A DNA stretch of 64,000 bases from Novosphingobium sp. (GCF_030699305.1 NZ_JAUYNB010000013.1:62001-126000), one strand, 5' to 3'; counted from the first letter of the stretch, positions 1 to 9,991 are shown. The notes: generated by a model from the letters alone, not told the origin. Made by a program: numbers and translations.

Positions 1-593
1 TGCAGGTCCAGCAGCAGCGCCGCCCCCCAGCGGTCGCGCAGGGCGGCCAGCGCCTCGTCCAGCGTGGTATGATAGGGACCGTGGATCCCGCCGATCCGGG
101 CCGCCAGATCAGCCTCGTCATGGCGGCGTTTCCACAGCTCGCCAAACCCCGGCAGGCGGCGCGGGATCAGCCCCAGCCCGCTGCGCGCACGCAGGCCCGG
201 CGTATAGCTGCCCACGCTGTCCGGCTTGCCGCGGGCAAACATGTCCCAGTCGATATCCTCGATCGCGCGGTTGAGGTCGATCATCGCGCGCGGCGCGTGG
301 GCCACCAGCAGTGTCGCCCCGGTCTGTGCCGCAACCCGCTCGGCCAGCCGGTCGACATACCGGTCTTCCAGCCGCAGCGCGGCAAAGCCGGGATTGCGCA
401 TCCGTTCCAGCAGGCTGCCCGGATATCTCCGCCCGGCATGGGGCACCGCAATCAGGATCGGCACCGCCGACGGTTGCGGCGCAGTCAGCGTGAAGGCGCA
501 GCCCCCCTGCCCGCCCGGAATCAGCCCGCCATCGATCCGCAGCGAATCGGTCTGCTTCGGCGAATCGCCTGGCGCACTGGTGGGATCATGCAT
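1..593 (-). CDS. N-formylglutamate amidohydrolase family protein (C-terminus beyond window)
   Basis: Reading leftward from the ATG at 593-591, about 197 codons stay open to the window edge, so the C-terminus is missing. The N-terminal part carries VPHAG around residues 50-54 and a following LEDRYVDRL segment, which are typical of the HutG-type N-formylglutamate deformylase family. That family releases formate and glutamate in histidine degradation or formyl-amino-acid turnover. It diverges from the cpdR-like gene at 741. An in-frame TTG further upstream (644) is a less likely start. Family assignment is good, but the exact substrate is inferred. Confidence 0.8.
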   Translation of the reverse strand, partial: MHDPTSAPGDSPKQTDSLRIDGGLIPGGQGGCAFTLTAPQPSAVPILIAVPHAGRRYPGSLLERMRNPGFAALRLEDRYVDRLAERVAAQTGATLLVAHAPRAMIDLNRAIEDIDWDMFARGKPDSVGSYTPGLRARSGLGLIPRRLPGFGELWKRRHDEADLAARIGGIHGPYHTTLDEALAALRDRWGAALLLDL

Positions 594-740
594 GTGGTCA
601 CGCTGGCGCGGGAATGCGCCTGTGTCAAAGTTGGTCGCCCCCAAATCCGTTCAGGATTATTAACTGCGTTCGTTGTATAAACTTTCCCCGGCTGGCGCGT
701 ACACAGTTGGCCTGACAACGATTCGACCAAAGGTCCACGA

Positions 741-1115
741 ATGATCCGCATCCTCCTTGCCGAAGACGAAGAAGCCATGCGCACCTATCTGGCCCGCGCG
801 CTGGAAAATGCCGGCTATTCGGTCGTCGCGGTCGATCGCGGAACCGCCGCTGTGCCGCTGCTGGAAGCCGAAGAATTCGATCTGCTGCTGTCGGACATCG
901 TCATGCCGGAAATGGACGGGATCGAACTGGCCCAGCTCTGCGCGGAAATCAGCCCGAAGACCAAAGTGATGTTCATTACCGGATTCGCGGCCGTCACGCT
1001 GAAGGCCAGCCGCGAAGCGCCGCAGGCCAAAGTGCTGTCAAAACCGTTCCACCTGAAAGACCTGGTGCTGGAAGTTGAGCGTGTTTTCGGGCTTCAGCAA
1101 CAAGCGTTGATCTAA
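741..1115 (+). CDS. cpdR: Single-domain response regulator, CpdR-like
   Basis: A 124-residue stand-alone receiver with no output domain. It has the acidic pair E8/D9, the phospho-acceptor Asp52 in SDIVMP, Thr80 in FITGFAA and Lys101 in SKPF. The SDIVMPEMDGIELA and VMFITGFAA stretches match alphaproteobacterial CpdR. In Caulobacter the unphosphorylated form recruits substrates to the ClpXP protease and so drives cell-cycle proteolysis; phosphate arrives through CckA-ChpT. The C-terminus is QQQALI and does not end in Ala-Ala. A TATAAA at 676-681 could be its -10 box, but no convincing -35 is visible. The role here is inferred from similarity. Confidence 0.85.
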   Translation: MIRILLAEDEEAMRTYLARALENAGYSVVAVDRGTAAVPLLEAEEFDLLLSDIVMPEMDGIELAQLCAEISPKTKVMFITGFAAVTLKASREAPQAKVLSKPFHLKDLVLEVERVFGLQQQALI

Positions 1116-1194
1116 CGGCTTGCCAAGCTGCGGGAGCCTCGCTAATGGCGCTCCCCTGCCCACCGGTAACGGTGCGGACACTCCGAATGGTGCC

Positions 1195-1269
1195 GGGCGT
1201 ATAGCTCAGTGGTAGAGCACTATGTTGACATCGTAGGGGTCGCAAGTTCAATCCTTGCTACGCCCACCA
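1195..1269 (+). tRNA. tRNA-Val (GAC)
   Basis: A 75-nt cloverleaf. Acceptor arm GGGCGTA pairs with TACGCCC, the anticodon stem CTATG/CGTAG encloses loop TTGACAT with anticodon GAC, the T-loop is GTTCAATCC, and an encoded ACCA end follows. It lies just after the cpdR-like gene and is followed at once by a strong terminator. Confidence 0.96.
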
Positions 1270-1282
1270 TTCGAAAACCCAA

Positions 1283-1313
1283 AAGGGGCGGCTCGCAAGA
1301 GCCGCCCCTTTTT
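1283..1313 (+). terminator. Rho-independent terminator of the tRNA-Val unit
   Basis: A perfect 12-bp stem AAGGGGCGGCTC / GAGCCGCCCCTT with a GCAA tetraloop ends in a run of five T. It lies 14 nt after the tRNA CCA end. Confidence 0.9.
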
Positions 1314-1388
1314 GCTTGTTCCTGCGCTCCCGCCTGCCGGAGAGCAGGGCCTGAAACCGCCCTGCCCCCGTAACAGGCCCTCCCCTAA

Positions 1389-1448
1389 CCCCTCCCGCAA
1401 GCGGGAGGGGGATTGGAAGAACGCCTCCCGCAAGCGGGGGGATTGGAG
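1389..1448. repeat. Two direct copies of a short palindromic repeat
   Basis: CCCCTCCCGC-AA-GCGGGAGGGG (10-bp arms, 1389-1410) is followed 13 nt later by a near copy CCTCCCGC-AA-GCGGGGGG (1424-1441). Each copy is trailed by GATTGGA. This looks like a REP-type intergenic element lying in the 3' region of the crotonase gene that ends at 1474. Confidence 0.7.
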
Positions 1449-1473
1449 GGGCACCTGCCGCGCGGTGTGGTGC

Positions 1474-2241
1474 TTATTTACCTTGCCAGTTCGGCTTGCG
1501 CTTTTCGGCAAAGGCTGCGGCGCCTTCGCGGGCGTCGGCGCTGGCGAACACCGGCATGACCATCGCGCCCTGCTTGGTCCACATTTCAGCCTCGGTCCAT
1601 TCGTGCGACTGGCGAATCACGGCCTTCGACGCGATCAGCGCGAGCGGGCCGTTCGCTGCCACGGCGCGGGCCAGTTCTTTGGCGCCTTCGATCGCCGGAC
1701 CTTCGACGATGCGGTTGATAAAGCCCAGCTCGTAAGCACGCCTGGCGTCGATGAAGTCACCGGTCAGCGCCAGTTCCATCGCGATCCGCGGCGGGATCTG
1801 GCGGGGCAGCTTGATCAGCCCGCCGGCCGCAGCGGCCAGGCCGCGCTTCGCTTCGGGAATGCCGAACTTCGCGCCGGAACTGGCGACGATCAGGTCGCAG
1901 CTCAGCGCCAGTTCCATGCCGCCTGCCAGCGCATAGCCGTCAATCGCGGCGATCACCGGCTTGGTCGGGGTCCACTCGGTCAGCCCGCCAAACCCGCGCC
2001 CTTCGATGCTGGGGCGTTCACCGCGCAGGAAGCCCTTGAGGTCCATGCCCGAACAGAACGTGCCGCCCGCGCCGGTCAGGATCGCGCAGCGCAGGTCGCT
2101 GTCTGCTTCCAGCCGGTCCATCGCCGCGCTGATTCCTTCGGCCTGGGCCTTGTTCATCGCGTTCTTGGCTTCGGGGCGGTTCATCGTGACGATCAGCACG
2201 CCGTCTTCAACCTGGGTCAGCACTTCGGGGGTTTCGCTCAT
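1474..2241 (-). CDS. Enoyl-CoA hydratase/isomerase family protein (crotonase)
   Basis: 255 residues, normal for a single-domain crotonase that hydrates or isomerises acyl-CoA thioesters in beta-oxidation-type pathways. The oxyanion-hole segments AILTGAGGTFCSGMD and AAIDGYALAGGMELALSCD are intact, and the second-acid region GIPEAKRGL is present, so activity is likely. The C-terminus ends in the family-typical FAEKRKPNW. The ATG at 2241 has AGGA upstream. A 20-bp palindromic operator (2265-2284) lies just upstream and resembles the one before the nitroreductase pair at 49.3 kb. The exact substrate cannot be told from sequence. Confidence 0.9.
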   Translation of the reverse strand: MSETPEVLTQVEDGVLIVTMNRPEAKNAMNKAQAEGISAAMDRLEADSDLRCAILTGAGGTFCSGMDLKGFLRGERPSIEGRGFGGLTEWTPTKPVIAAIDGYALAGGMELALSCDLIVASSGAKFGIPEAKRGLAAAAGGLIKLPRQIPPRIAMELALTGDFIDARRAYELGFINRIVEGPAIEGAKELARAVAANGPLALIASKAVIRQSHEWTEAEMWTKQGAMVMPVFASADAREGAAAFAEKRKPNWQGK

Positions 2242-2264
2242 GGATCGGATCCTCGCTTGGGATT

Positions 2265-2284
2265 GTTTAATCGGACGGTTAAAC
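2265..2284. promoter_or_regulatory. Palindromic operator upstream of crotonase
   Basis: GTTTAA-N8-TTAAAC, read on the minus strand as GTTTAACCGTCCGATTAAAC, lies 24-43 nt before the crotonase ATG. It matches 17 of 20 positions of the site at 49259-49278. The form suits a TetR-type dimeric repressor, which is inference. Confidence 0.6.
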
Positions 2285-2397
2285 AGCTAAGACGCAACCG
2301 GCACCTGAGTCCAGCCCGAACTTGCGCAACGCCCCGCCTCTGCTAAGGGAGCAACGCAAATTCTCCCCAGGACACTTAGGCGAAAGACAAAGACGCG

Positions 2398-3612
2398 ATG
2401 GCCAAGATCAAGGTGAAAAACCCCGTCGTCGAGATGGACGGCGATGAAATGACCCGCATCATCTGGCAATGGATCCGTGAACGGCTGATCCTGCCCTACC
2501 TCGACATCGATCTGAAGTACTACGATCTCTCCGTGGAAAAGCGTGACGAGACGAACGACCAGATCACCGTCGATGCCGCGAACGCGACCCAGCAGTATGG
2601 CGTGGCCGTGAAGTGCGCCACGATCACCCCGGACGAAGCCCGCGTTGAAGAGTTCAAGCTGAAGAAGATGTGGAAGTCGCCCAACGGCACGATCCGCAAC
2701 ATCCTGGGCGGCGTCGTGTTCCGCGAACCGATCGTGATCCAGAACGTCCCCCGCCTGATCCCCGGCTGGACCGACCCGATCGTGGTTGGCCGTCACGCAT
2801 TTGGTGACCAGTACAAGGCCACCGACACCCTGATCCCCGGCCCCGGCACGCTGCGTCTGGTGTTCGACGGCGACAACGGCGAATCGCTCGATCTCGAAGT
2901 GTTCAAGTTCCCCAGCGCCGGCGTTGCGATGGCGATGTACAACCTCGACGATTCGATCCGCGATTTTGCCCGCGCCAGCCTGAACTATGGCCTCAACCTG
3001 GGCTGGCCGGTCTACCTGTCGACCAAGAACACCATCCTCAAGGCCTATGACGGGCGTTTCAAGGATCTGTTCCAGGAAGTCTATGAAACAGAAGGCTTCA
3101 AGGAAAAGTTCGCCGCCGCGGGGATCGTATACGAACACCGCCTGATCGACGACATGGTCGCTTCCGCGCTGAAGTGGTCGGGCAAGTTTGTGTGGGCCTG
3201 CAAGAACTATGACGGCGATGTGCAGTCGGATCAGGTTGCCCAGGGGTTCGGGTCGCTTGGCCTGATGACCTCGGTGCTGATGACGCCCGATGGCAACACG
3301 GTCGAAGCCGAAGCCGCGCACGGCACGGTCACCCGCCACTACCGCCAGCACCAGCAGGGCAAGGCGACCAGCACCAACCCCATCGCATCGATCTTCGCCT
3401 GGACGCGCGGCCTGATGTATCGCGGCAAGTTCGACAACACGCCCGAAGTGGTGGCGTTCGCCGAAACGCTGGAACGCGTCTGCATCGAAACCGTGGAAAG
3501 CGGCAAGATGACCAAGGATCTGGCGATCCTGATCGGTCCGGAACAGCCCTGGTTGACCACCGAAGGCTTCTTCGAAGCGATCGTGGACAACCTGGAAGCC
3601 GCAATGGCCTGA
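2398..3612 (+). CDS. icd: NADP-dependent isocitrate dehydrogenase (eukaryote-like type)
   Basis: 404 residues, the length of the homodimeric type II NADP-IDH shared with mitochondria and many alphaproteobacteria, not the E. coli type. It oxidatively decarboxylates isocitrate to 2-oxoglutarate in the TCA cycle. The N-terminus has [10 protein letters not shown], the isocitrate-binding SPNGTIRN lies at residues 94-101, and [11 protein letters not shown] follows. The distal part has the [11 protein letters not shown] nucleotide-binding segment. ATG at 2398 gives the family's usual N-terminus. A hairpin terminator follows, so the gene is probably monocistronic. Confidence 0.96.
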   Translation: MAKIKVKNPVVEMDGDEMTRIIWQWIRERLILPYLDIDLKYYDLSVEKRDETNDQITVDAANATQQYGVAVKCATITPDEARVEEFKLKKMWKSPNGTIRNILGGVVFREPIVIQNVPRLIPGWTDPIVVGRHAFGDQYKATDTLIPGPGTLRLVFDGDNGESLDLEVFKFPSAGVAMAMYNLDDSIRDFARASLNYGLNLGWPVYLSTKNTILKAYDGRFKDLFQEVYETEGFKEKFAAAGIVYEHRLIDDMVASALKWSGKFVWACKNYDGDVQSDQVAQGFGSLGLMTSVLMTPDGNTVEAEAAHGTVTRHYRQHQQGKATSTNPIASIFAWTRGLMYRGKFDNTPEVVAFAETLERVCIETVESGKMTKDLAILIGPEQPWLTTEGFFEAIVDNLEAAMA

Positions 3613-3642
3613 TGCGCCTGCGCGCAGCGGCCTGACGGCCGG

Positions 3643-3680
3643 AAAAAGGGGCGGTTCCGCAATGCGGGGCCGCCCTTTTT
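3643..3680 (+). terminator. Terminator of icd
   Basis: AAAAAGGGGCGG pairs with CCGCCCTTTTT (one-base bulge) around an inner CCGC/GCGG stem, ending in five T. It starts about 30 nt past the icd stop. Confidence 0.85.
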
Positions 3681-3729
3681 CGTATGCGCGGGCCGTGACA
3701 TTCGCGCGCTTCCTGCCTACTCCGTGCGC

Positions 3730-5511
3730 ATGGCCGGAGCGATCGCATTTTCACCCACCTCCCCGCTCAGCGATGCGCTGGTAATCCTTGGGGCGGCGGG
3801 AATCGTGATCCCGCTGTTCGCGCGGCTCCGGATCAGCCCGGTGATCGGGTTCATTCTGGTCGGGCTGCTGGTCGGCCCCTATGGCCTCGGCCGGCTGGTG
3901 TTCGATCACCCCTGGCTGCAATATGTCACCATTACCGATCCGGAACGGCTGAAACCCTTCGCGGAGTTCGGGATCATCCTGCTGCTGTTCGAAATCGGTC
4001 TGGAACTGTCGTTCAACCGCCTGTGGGGCTTGCGCCGACAGGTGTTCGGCGGCGGATCGATGGAGCTGCTGATTGCCGGGTCGCTGATCGCATTTGCGCT
4101 GACCCTGATGGGGCAGACCCTGATCGGGGCGCTGGCGCTGGGAATCGCGCTGGCGATGTCATCCACGGCGCTGGTCCTGCCGATGACCGGCACCACCAGC
4201 CCGGTCGGGAAGGCCGCGCTGTCGACGCTGCTGTTCGAAGACATCGCGCTCGTCCCGATCATCTTCCTGCTGGGCGCGCTGGCCCCGCACGCCGCAAACG
4301 ATGCCAGCGGCAGCCTGGTCGAAACACTGACCTATGGGGCGTTGACGATCATTGCCCTGATGGGCCTTGGCCGGTTCCTGCTGCCGCACCTGTTCGCCCA
4401 GGCCGCGCGCACGAAAAGCCCGGAACTTTTCCTTGCTGCCAGCCTGCTGGTGGTGATCGTCGCCTCGCTCGCGACCGGGGCGGTCGGCCTGTCGCCGATC
4501 ATGGGCGCGCTGCTGGCGGGCCTGCTGATTGCCGAAACCGAATACCACGGAGAGGTTGAAGCGTTCACCCGTCCGTTCAAGGGGCTGGCACTGGGGGTGT
4601 TCCTGCTGACCGTGGGGATGAGCATCGACTTGCGCGTCGTCGCCGAAAACCTGACCCTGATCCTGCTCGCCACGCTGGGCGTGCTGGTGGTCAAGGCGAT
4701 TGTCACCACCGCAGCCTTGCGCGTGCTCGGCCTGCGCGCGGGCACCGCTACGGAGGCCGGCATTCTGCTCGCCAGTCCATCGGAAACCACCCTGATCGTG
4801 CTGGCCGCAGCCACCAGCGCAGCGCTGATCCAGCCGGAAACCGCCCAGTTCTGGCAGATCGTCACGGCGCTGGGGCTGACGGTGACCCCGCTGCTGGCGT
4901 GGCTGGGACGCCGCGTCGGCCGCGAAGTTGACCACGGCACCCAGATGCGCAAGGAGGATGACGATAACTCCACGCCGCGCGCGATCATCGTCGGCTGCGG
5001 GCGGGTCGGGCGGTTGGTGGCGGAGATGCTGGAAACCCACGGCAAGCCCTATCTGGCGATCGATGCGGACGCCGATCAGGTCCGGATCGCCCAGAAGCGC
5101 GGGCTGCACGCCCACTTTGCCGACGCCGCCCGGACCGGCACGCTCAGCCGGTTGGGGGCGGAACAAGCGACCGCAGTGATCCTGACGATGGATGAACCCG
5201 TCAGCGCGCAGCGGATCGTGCGCAAGCTGCGCGGGCTGTATCCAGACCTGCCGATCATCGCCCGCGCCCGCGATGTCAGCCATGCGGCGGAACTCTACCG
5301 CGCCGGGGCCAGCCATGCCGTGCCGGAAACGCTGGAATCCTCGCTGCAACTGTCGGAAGCCGTGCTGGTTGACCTGGGCGTGCCGATGGGCCCGGTCATC
5401 GCCAGCATTCACGAAAAGCGCGACGAATTCCGCGCCCGCCTGATGAAAGAGGGCGAACTGGACGAACTGCCCCAGCTCAAAAGCTCCAGCCTGCGCGACC
5501 GGACGAGTTAG
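3730..5511 (+). CDS. CPA2 family monovalent cation:proton antiporter with TrkA-N domain (KefB/KefC-like)
   Basis: About 593 residues. The first ~390 form a run of roughly a dozen hydrophobic helices, including GFILVGLLVGPYGLG, LLFEIGLELSF and MSSTALVLPM, the Na+/H+ exchanger fold of KefB/KefC. From residue ~417 a Rossmann TrkA-N domain begins with IIVGCGRVGR, which gates transport by binding nucleotide. It should act in the inner membrane in K+/H+ exchange. Start could be GTG 3724 or ATG 3730; neither has a clear ribosome site, and ATG is preferred. It converges on alaS with only 4 nt between the stops. Confidence 0.88.
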   Translation: MAGAIAFSPTSPLSDALVILGAAGIVIPLFARLRISPVIGFILVGLLVGPYGLGRLVFDHPWLQYVTITDPERLKPFAEFGIILLLFEIGLELSFNRLWGLRRQVFGGGSMELLIAGSLIAFALTLMGQTLIGALALGIALAMSSTALVLPMTGTTSPVGKAALSTLLFEDIALVPIIFLLGALAPHAANDASGSLVETLTYGALTIIALMGLGRFLLPHLFAQAARTKSPELFLAASLLVVIVASLATGAVGLSPIMGALLAGLLIAETEYHGEVEAFTRPFKGLALGVFLLTVGMSIDLRVVAENLTLILLATLGVLVVKAIVTTAALRVLGLRAGTATEAGILLASPSETTLIVLAAATSAALIQPETAQFWQIVTALGLTVTPLLAWLGRRVGREVDHGTQMRKEDDDNSTPRAIIVGCGRVGRLVAEMLETHGKPYLAIDADADQVRIAQKRGLHAHFADAARTGTLSRLGAEQATAVILTMDEPVSAQRIVRKLRGLYPDLPIIARARDVSHAAELYRAGASHAVPETLESSLQLSEAVLVDLGVPMGPVIASIHEKRDEFRARLMKEGELDELPQLKSSSLRDRTS

Positions 5512-5515
5512 CCGT

Positions 5516-8164
5516 TCAGCCGGCCAGAACCGCTTTCACCGCCGCAATCGCATCCGCTGCCTTCGTCCCGTCCGGACCGCCACCTTGCGCCATGTCGGCG
5601 CGGCCGCCGCCGCCCTTGCCGCCCAGCGCCTCGACGCCCGCGCGCACCAGATCGACCGCGCTGACCGTGCCGGTCAGGTCATCGGTCACGGCTGCCGCGA
5701 TGCTGGCCTTGCCGTCGTTGACCGCGACGATCACCGCCACGCCCGAACCCATCCGCTGCTTGGCCGCATCGAGCAGCCCGCGCAGTTCCTTGGCGTCCAG
5801 CCCGTCGATCACCTGGCCAGAGAATTTCACCCCGCCCACGTCCTCGTCCGCCGCTTCGGCCTTGGCCCCGCCGCTGCCGCCCAGCGCGAGCGCCTTCTTT
5901 GCTTCGGCCAGTTCACGTTCCAGCTTCTTGCGCTCATCGAGCAGCGCCGCGACGCGGGTTTCGACGTCGTCCGGGGTCGTGCGCAGCAGGCTGGCCGCAC
6001 CCTTGAGCGCGTCCTCACGCGCGACGAGCCACTGGCGCGCGCCTTCGCCGGTCAGCGCCTCGATCCGGCGCACGCCTGATGAAACCGCGCTTTCCGACAC
6101 GATCCGCAGCACGCCGATGTCGCCCAGCGCGCGCACGTGGGTGCCGCCGCACAGTTCGACCGAGTAGGCCTTGTCGGCGACCCGGCCCATGCTCAGCACG
6201 CGCACTTCATCGCCGTACTTTTCACCGAACAGCGCCATCGCGCCCGCTTCGATCGCGTCGTCGGGGCTCATCAGACGGGTCACGACCGGATCGTTGGCGC
6301 GGATTTCCGCGTTCACCTCCGCTTCGATCGCCGCAATGTCTTCAGCCGTCAGCGCGGTCGGCTGCGAGAAGTCGAACCGCAACCGCTCGGCCGCCACCAG
6401 CGAGCCCTTTTGCGTGACGTGCGCACCCAGCCGGTTGCGCAGCGCGGCATGCAGCAGGTGCGTGGCCGAGTGGTTGGCGCGGATCGCATCGCGGCGCGCG
6501 ACGTCGATATCCAGCTTCACCACGTCACCGACCTTCACGACACCGCTAGTTACTTCCCCCTGATGTGCATGAAGGCGCCCAAGAGGCTTGGCCGTATCAA
6601 GCACTCCAATCATCAGTCCGTCGTTGTTGAAAATTCGTCCAATATCGCCCTGCTGACCGCCACTCTCAGCGTAAAACGGGGTCTGGTTAGTAATGATGGT
6701 TGCCGAATGGCCAGCGCCAACTTCACTTACTTCCCGGCCATCTCGCACCAGCGCGACGACTTGCGCCTCGCCCGTGACGGCCGTGTAGCCGGTAAATTCG
6801 GTCGCGCCGACGCGTTCGGCGATGTCAAACCACACTTCGCTGTCAGCCGCCTGCCCGCTGCCCTTCCAGGCGGCGCGGGCGGCAGCCTTTTGCTGGGCCA
6901 TCGCCGCGTCAAAGCCGTCCTTGTCCACCCCGATCCCGCGCGCGCGCAGCGCGTCCTCGGTCAGGTCATAGGGGAAGCCGAAGGTGTCATAGAGCCGGAA
7001 CGCGGTTTCGCCCGGCAGGTTGTCGCCCTCGCCCAGCGTGCCGGTCGCCTCGTCCAGCAGCTTCAGGCCATTGGCCAGCGTCTGGCGGAACTTGGTTTCC
7101 TCGCGCTCCAGCACTTCCTGGATCAGCGGCTGCGCGCGGCCCAGTTCCGGATAGGCGGCGCCCATTTCGGTCACCAGCGCGGGCACCAGCCGGTGCATCA
7201 GCGGGTGCTTCGCGCCCAGCAGGTGCGCGTGGCGCATCGCCCGGCGCATGATCCGGCGCAGCACATAACCGCGTCCTTCGTTCGACGGCAGCACCCCGTC
7301 GGCCAGCAGGAAGCTGACCGAGCGCAAGTGATCCGCGATCACGCGGTGGCTGGCCTGCGTCTCACCTTCGGCGCGCACGCCGGTCAGGCTTTCGGACGCG
7401 GCGATCAGCGCGCGGAACGTGTCGGTATCGTAATTGTCGTGCTGGCCCTGCATCACGGCGGCGATGCGTTCCAGCCCCATGCCGGTGTCGATGCTGGGCT
7501 TGGGCAGGTTGCCGGTGATTTCCCCGGCGGTCTGCTCGAACTGCATGAACACCAGGTTCCAGATTTCGATGAACCGGTCGCCGTCTTCCTCCGCCGATCC
7601 CGGCGGGCCGCCCCAGATGTGATCGCCGTGGTCAAAGAAGATTTCGCTGCACGGACCGCACGGGCCATCATCGCCCATCGCCCAGAAGTTGTCCTTGGTG
7701 GCGATGCGGATGATCCGGTCATCCGACAGTCCGGCGATCTTCTTCCACAGCTCCGCCGCTTCATCATCGGTGTGATAAACGGTGGCGAGCAGCTTGTCCT
7801 TGGGCAGGCCCCATTCGCGCGTCAGCAGGGTCCAGGCGTGCGTGATCGCCTGGTCCTTGAAATAGTCGCCAAAGCTGAAATTGCCCAGCATTTCAAAGAA
7901 CGTATGGTGCCGCGCGGTATAGCCAACGTTGTCCAGATCGTTGTGCTTGCCCCCGGCGCGCACGCACTTCTGCGATGACGTCGCGCGCGGATTGGCACGG
8001 GTTTCAAGGCCGGTGAACACGTTCTTGAACGGCACCATCCCGGCGTTGGTGAACATCAGCGTCGGATCGTTATACGGAACCAGCGGCGCAGACTGCACCA
8101 CATCGTGCCCGTTCGAGCCGAAGTAACCGAGGAAAGAGCGGCGGATTTCGTTCGTCGATGTCAT
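5516..8164 (-). CDS. alaS: Alanyl-tRNA synthetase
   Basis: 882 residues, full length. It charges tRNA-Ala. The class II catalytic core starts with [15 protein letters not shown] and contains [13 protein letters not shown] and [13 protein letters not shown]. The editing-domain zinc site is intact: HSATH near residue 562 and CGGTH near residue 671. A C-terminal helical region and glycine-rich C-Ala domain follow. An internal stretch, about residues 481-541 (6541-6720), has markedly lower GC and different codon choice from its flanks, although the reading frame and the conserved [11 protein letters not shown] motif are kept (see findings). Confidence 0.97.
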   Translation of the reverse strand: MTSTNEIRRSFLGYFGSNGHDVVQSAPLVPYNDPTLMFTNAGMVPFKNVFTGLETRANPRATSSQKCVRAGGKHNDLDNVGYTARHHTFFEMLGNFSFGDYFKDQAITHAWTLLTREWGLPKDKLLATVYHTDDEAAELWKKIAGLSDDRIIRIATKDNFWAMGDDGPCGPCSEIFFDHGDHIWGGPPGSAEEDGDRFIEIWNLVFMQFEQTAGEITGNLPKPSIDTGMGLERIAAVMQGQHDNYDTDTFRALIAASESLTGVRAEGETQASHRVIADHLRSVSFLLADGVLPSNEGRGYVLRRIMRRAMRHAHLLGAKHPLMHRLVPALVTEMGAAYPELGRAQPLIQEVLEREETKFRQTLANGLKLLDEATGTLGEGDNLPGETAFRLYDTFGFPYDLTEDALRARGIGVDKDGFDAAMAQQKAAARAAWKGSGQAADSEVWFDIAERVGATEFTGYTAVTGEAQVVALVRDGREVSEVGAGHSATIITNQTPFYAESGGQQGDIGRIFNNDGLMIGVLDTAKPLGRLHAHQGEVTSGVVKVGDVVKLDIDVARRDAIRANHSATHLLHAALRNRLGAHVTQKGSLVAAERLRFDFSQPTALTAEDIAAIEAEVNAEIRANDPVVTRLMSPDDAIEAGAMALFGEKYGDEVRVLSMGRVADKAYSVELCGGTHVRALGDIGVLRIVSESAVSSGVRRIEALTGEGARQWLVAREDALKGAASLLRTTPDDVETRVAALLDERKKLERELAEAKKALALGGSGGAKAEAADEDVGGVKFSGQVIDGLDAKELRGLLDAAKQRMGSGVAVIVAVNDGKASIAAAVTDDLTGTVSAVDLVRAGVEALGGKGGGGRADMAQGGGPDGTKAADAIAAVKAVLAG

Positions 8165-8245
8165 AGCGAACCGCCACTAAGGCAGGTCCGCCGCACCGGC
8201 AAGCGCGAAGGCGCGATTCCAGTAATCGCCCGTTCAGCTTACCCG

Positions 8246-9064
8246 CTAATCATGGCAGGCGGTCACGATCCAGGCCGCCGCGCCGAACGCGATCAGGTTG
8301 CCGCTGCGATGTTCGTCCAGCCAACCGGCCAACCGCGCCTCGGCATCGGCCCGTGCCGCGCCTTCCAGCGCGCGCAGCACCGGCGCGGCCGGGCCGATCC
8401 GGCGGAAAAAGGCCAGCGCATCGGCCACCGGGTCCTCGCCCACGCCCGCGACATAGGCAAAATCGACCGGTTCAAACGCGATTCCCTGCCACCCGGCGGC
8501 GGACAGGATGTTTTCCACGTGCTGCGGATCGGCAAAGGCAAACGGCCCCGGCGCGGTCGATCCGCCCGCCGGTTCCAGCCCCAGCACTTTGGCCATGCCC
8601 ACCGCCCAGGGATTTTCCGACGCGTTGCGAAAACAGCTGAACACCAGTTCCGCGTCCATGTTGGCCTGATCGTGCAGGTTGGTGAACGCGGCGACCGGAT
8701 CATCGAAGAACATCACCCCGTGGCGCGACACCAGCAGGTCTGGTGAAAAGCCCGGCTCGCGCCAGTTGGCCGCATCCGCCAGCACGAACCCGGCATTGCC
8801 CAGCTGATCGCCCCGCCGCCGCGCGGCTTCGATCAGGTCGCTGGAAACATCGACGCCAATTACCCGCGCGGTCATCCGGGTGCGCGCAATGGCCAGCGCC
8901 AGCTCGCCCGCGCCGCAGCCGATATCCAGCACCGCATCGCCGACCCGTTCGGTGATCCGTTCCAGCAAGCGCTGGGTCAGCCCCGCGAACGACCGGTCGG
9001 TCAGCAGATAGTTATCCGCCCAGGTGCGCCCGACTTGCGTCTGCCAATCCATGATGTTCGTCAT
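8246..9064 (-). CDS. Class I SAM-dependent methyltransferase
   Basis: 272 residues from ATG 9064; a GTG at 9070 is possible. Motif I VLDIGCGAGELAL at about residues 45-57 binds S-adenosylmethionine, followed by VIGVDVSSDLIEAAR (motif post-I) and FVLADAANW (motif II). A later LLVSRHGVMFFDDPVAAFTN segment matches the motif III-IV region of the UbiE/BioC-like Methyltransf_25 group. Substrate is not evident. It is transcribed in the same direction as alaS, about 80 nt upstream of it, and no partner gene is obvious. Confidence 0.82.
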   Translation of the reverse strand: MTNIMDWQTQVGRTWADNYLLTDRSFAGLTQRLLERITERVGDAVLDIGCGAGELALAIARTRMTARVIGVDVSSDLIEAARRRGDQLGNAGFVLADAANWREPGFSPDLLVSRHGVMFFDDPVAAFTNLHDQANMDAELVFSCFRNASENPWAVGMAKVLGLEPAGGSTAPGPFAFADPQHVENILSAAGWQGIAFEPVDFAYVAGVGEDPVADALAFFRRIGPAAPVLRALEGAARADAEARLAGWLDEHRSGNLIAFGAAAWIVTACHD

Positions 9065-9154
9065 TCCCACACGCTATGCCCCAGACGTGGCCTTGGCAAG
9101 CGGGTGCGAAATCAGTGGAACAAGTTCCTGATGCACTTGCGTTTTGATCCGGCG

Positions 9155-9184
9155 CTGACGGGGGACCGCCCCCTTCCCCGTCAG
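9155..9184. repeat. Hairpin at the 3' end of the arginase-family gene
   Basis: CTGACGGGG (9155-9163) and CCCCGTCAG (9176-9184) form a perfect 9-bp stem that includes the stop codon at 9181-9183. No T-run follows on the minus strand, so it is more an mRNA 3'-end structure than a classical terminator. Confidence 0.5.
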
Positions 9185-9987
9185 GCCCCGTTGCGGGCGA
9201 TCAGTGCCGCCAGTTCGCGTACCAGTTTGGCCGCGAGGATGGCGGTGCGGTCGTTGTGGTCGAACCGGGGGTTCAGTTCGACGATGTCGGCGCCGACCAC
9301 CGGCGCGCTCTGGCGGCGCAGGACGGCCAGCACTTCGCGCACCGTCAACCCGCCGGGTTCCGGGTGCGACACACCGGGGGCTTCTGACGGGTCAATCCCG
9401 TCGAGGTCGATGCTGATATAGAGCGGGCCTTCCAGCACCGGCACGGATGCGGGGGTGAAATCGGCCAGCGGCACGATCTCCACCCCGAACCGCGCCGCCT
9501 GTTCGCGGCAATGGCGATTGAGTGTGCGGATGCCGACCTGCACCAGCCGCCGGGCAAGACCACCTTCCATGATCCGCGCGAACGGCGAGGCGTGGCTGCG
9601 CGGATTGCCTGCGAAATCGGCGTAAAGGTCGGGGTGCGCATCGAAATGCAGGATGGTGAGCGGGCCATGTTTGGCATGAACCGCCTGCACCACCGGGTGG
9701 GTCATCGCGTGATCGCCGCCGAGCGCGAGCGGGACCGCACCCGCCCCCAGCGTTTCTGAAATTGCGGTGCGGATCAACGCATCGTCGTCCGCCGTTTCGC
9801 GCAGGGGCAGGTCACCGCGATCTGTCAGGTCGAAGTCCTGGCCGACCTCCATCCCGTTTTCACACGCCAGATTGCCCCGGTCGGACCACAGGGCGCTGCG
9901 AATCGCTGCCGGAGCCAGCGCCGGGCCGCGTTCGAACGAGGAATTGCTGTCGCTGGGCAGTCCGACCAGCTGGATCGTCGGCCGCAT
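9181..9987 (-). CDS. Arginase/agmatinase family ureohydrolase
   Basis: 268 residues from ATG 9987 (MRPTIQLVGL), the usual size. This start avoids overlap with the upstream glutathione transferase, whose stop is 4 nt away. A longer reading frame exists but lacks support. The binuclear manganese ligands are complete: GGDH (D92/H93), DAHPD (D116, H118, D120) and SIDLDGIDP near residue 202. Members hydrolyse arginine, agmatine or formiminoglutamate to urea or formamide. Substrate is uncertain. It probably shares an operon with the GST at 9992. Confidence 0.87.
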   Translation of the reverse strand: MRPTIQLVGLPSDSNSSFERGPALAPAAIRSALWSDRGNLACENGMEVGQDFDLTDRGDLPLRETADDDALIRTAISETLGAGAVPLALGGDHAMTHPVVQAVHAKHGPLTILHFDAHPDLYADFAGNPRSHASPFARIMEGGLARRLVQVGIRTLNRHCREQAARFGVEIVPLADFTPASVPVLEGPLYISIDLDGIDPSEAPGVSHPEPGGLTVREVLAVLRRQSAPVVGADIVELNPRFDHNDRTAILAAKLVRELAALIARNGA

Positions 9988-9991
9988 CCGC

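Noticed and set aside
1255-2346. A 363-codon plus-strand frame over the crotonase and tRNA end
   Set aside because: Starts inside the tRNA and runs through a terminator and repeats; shadow of the crotonase.
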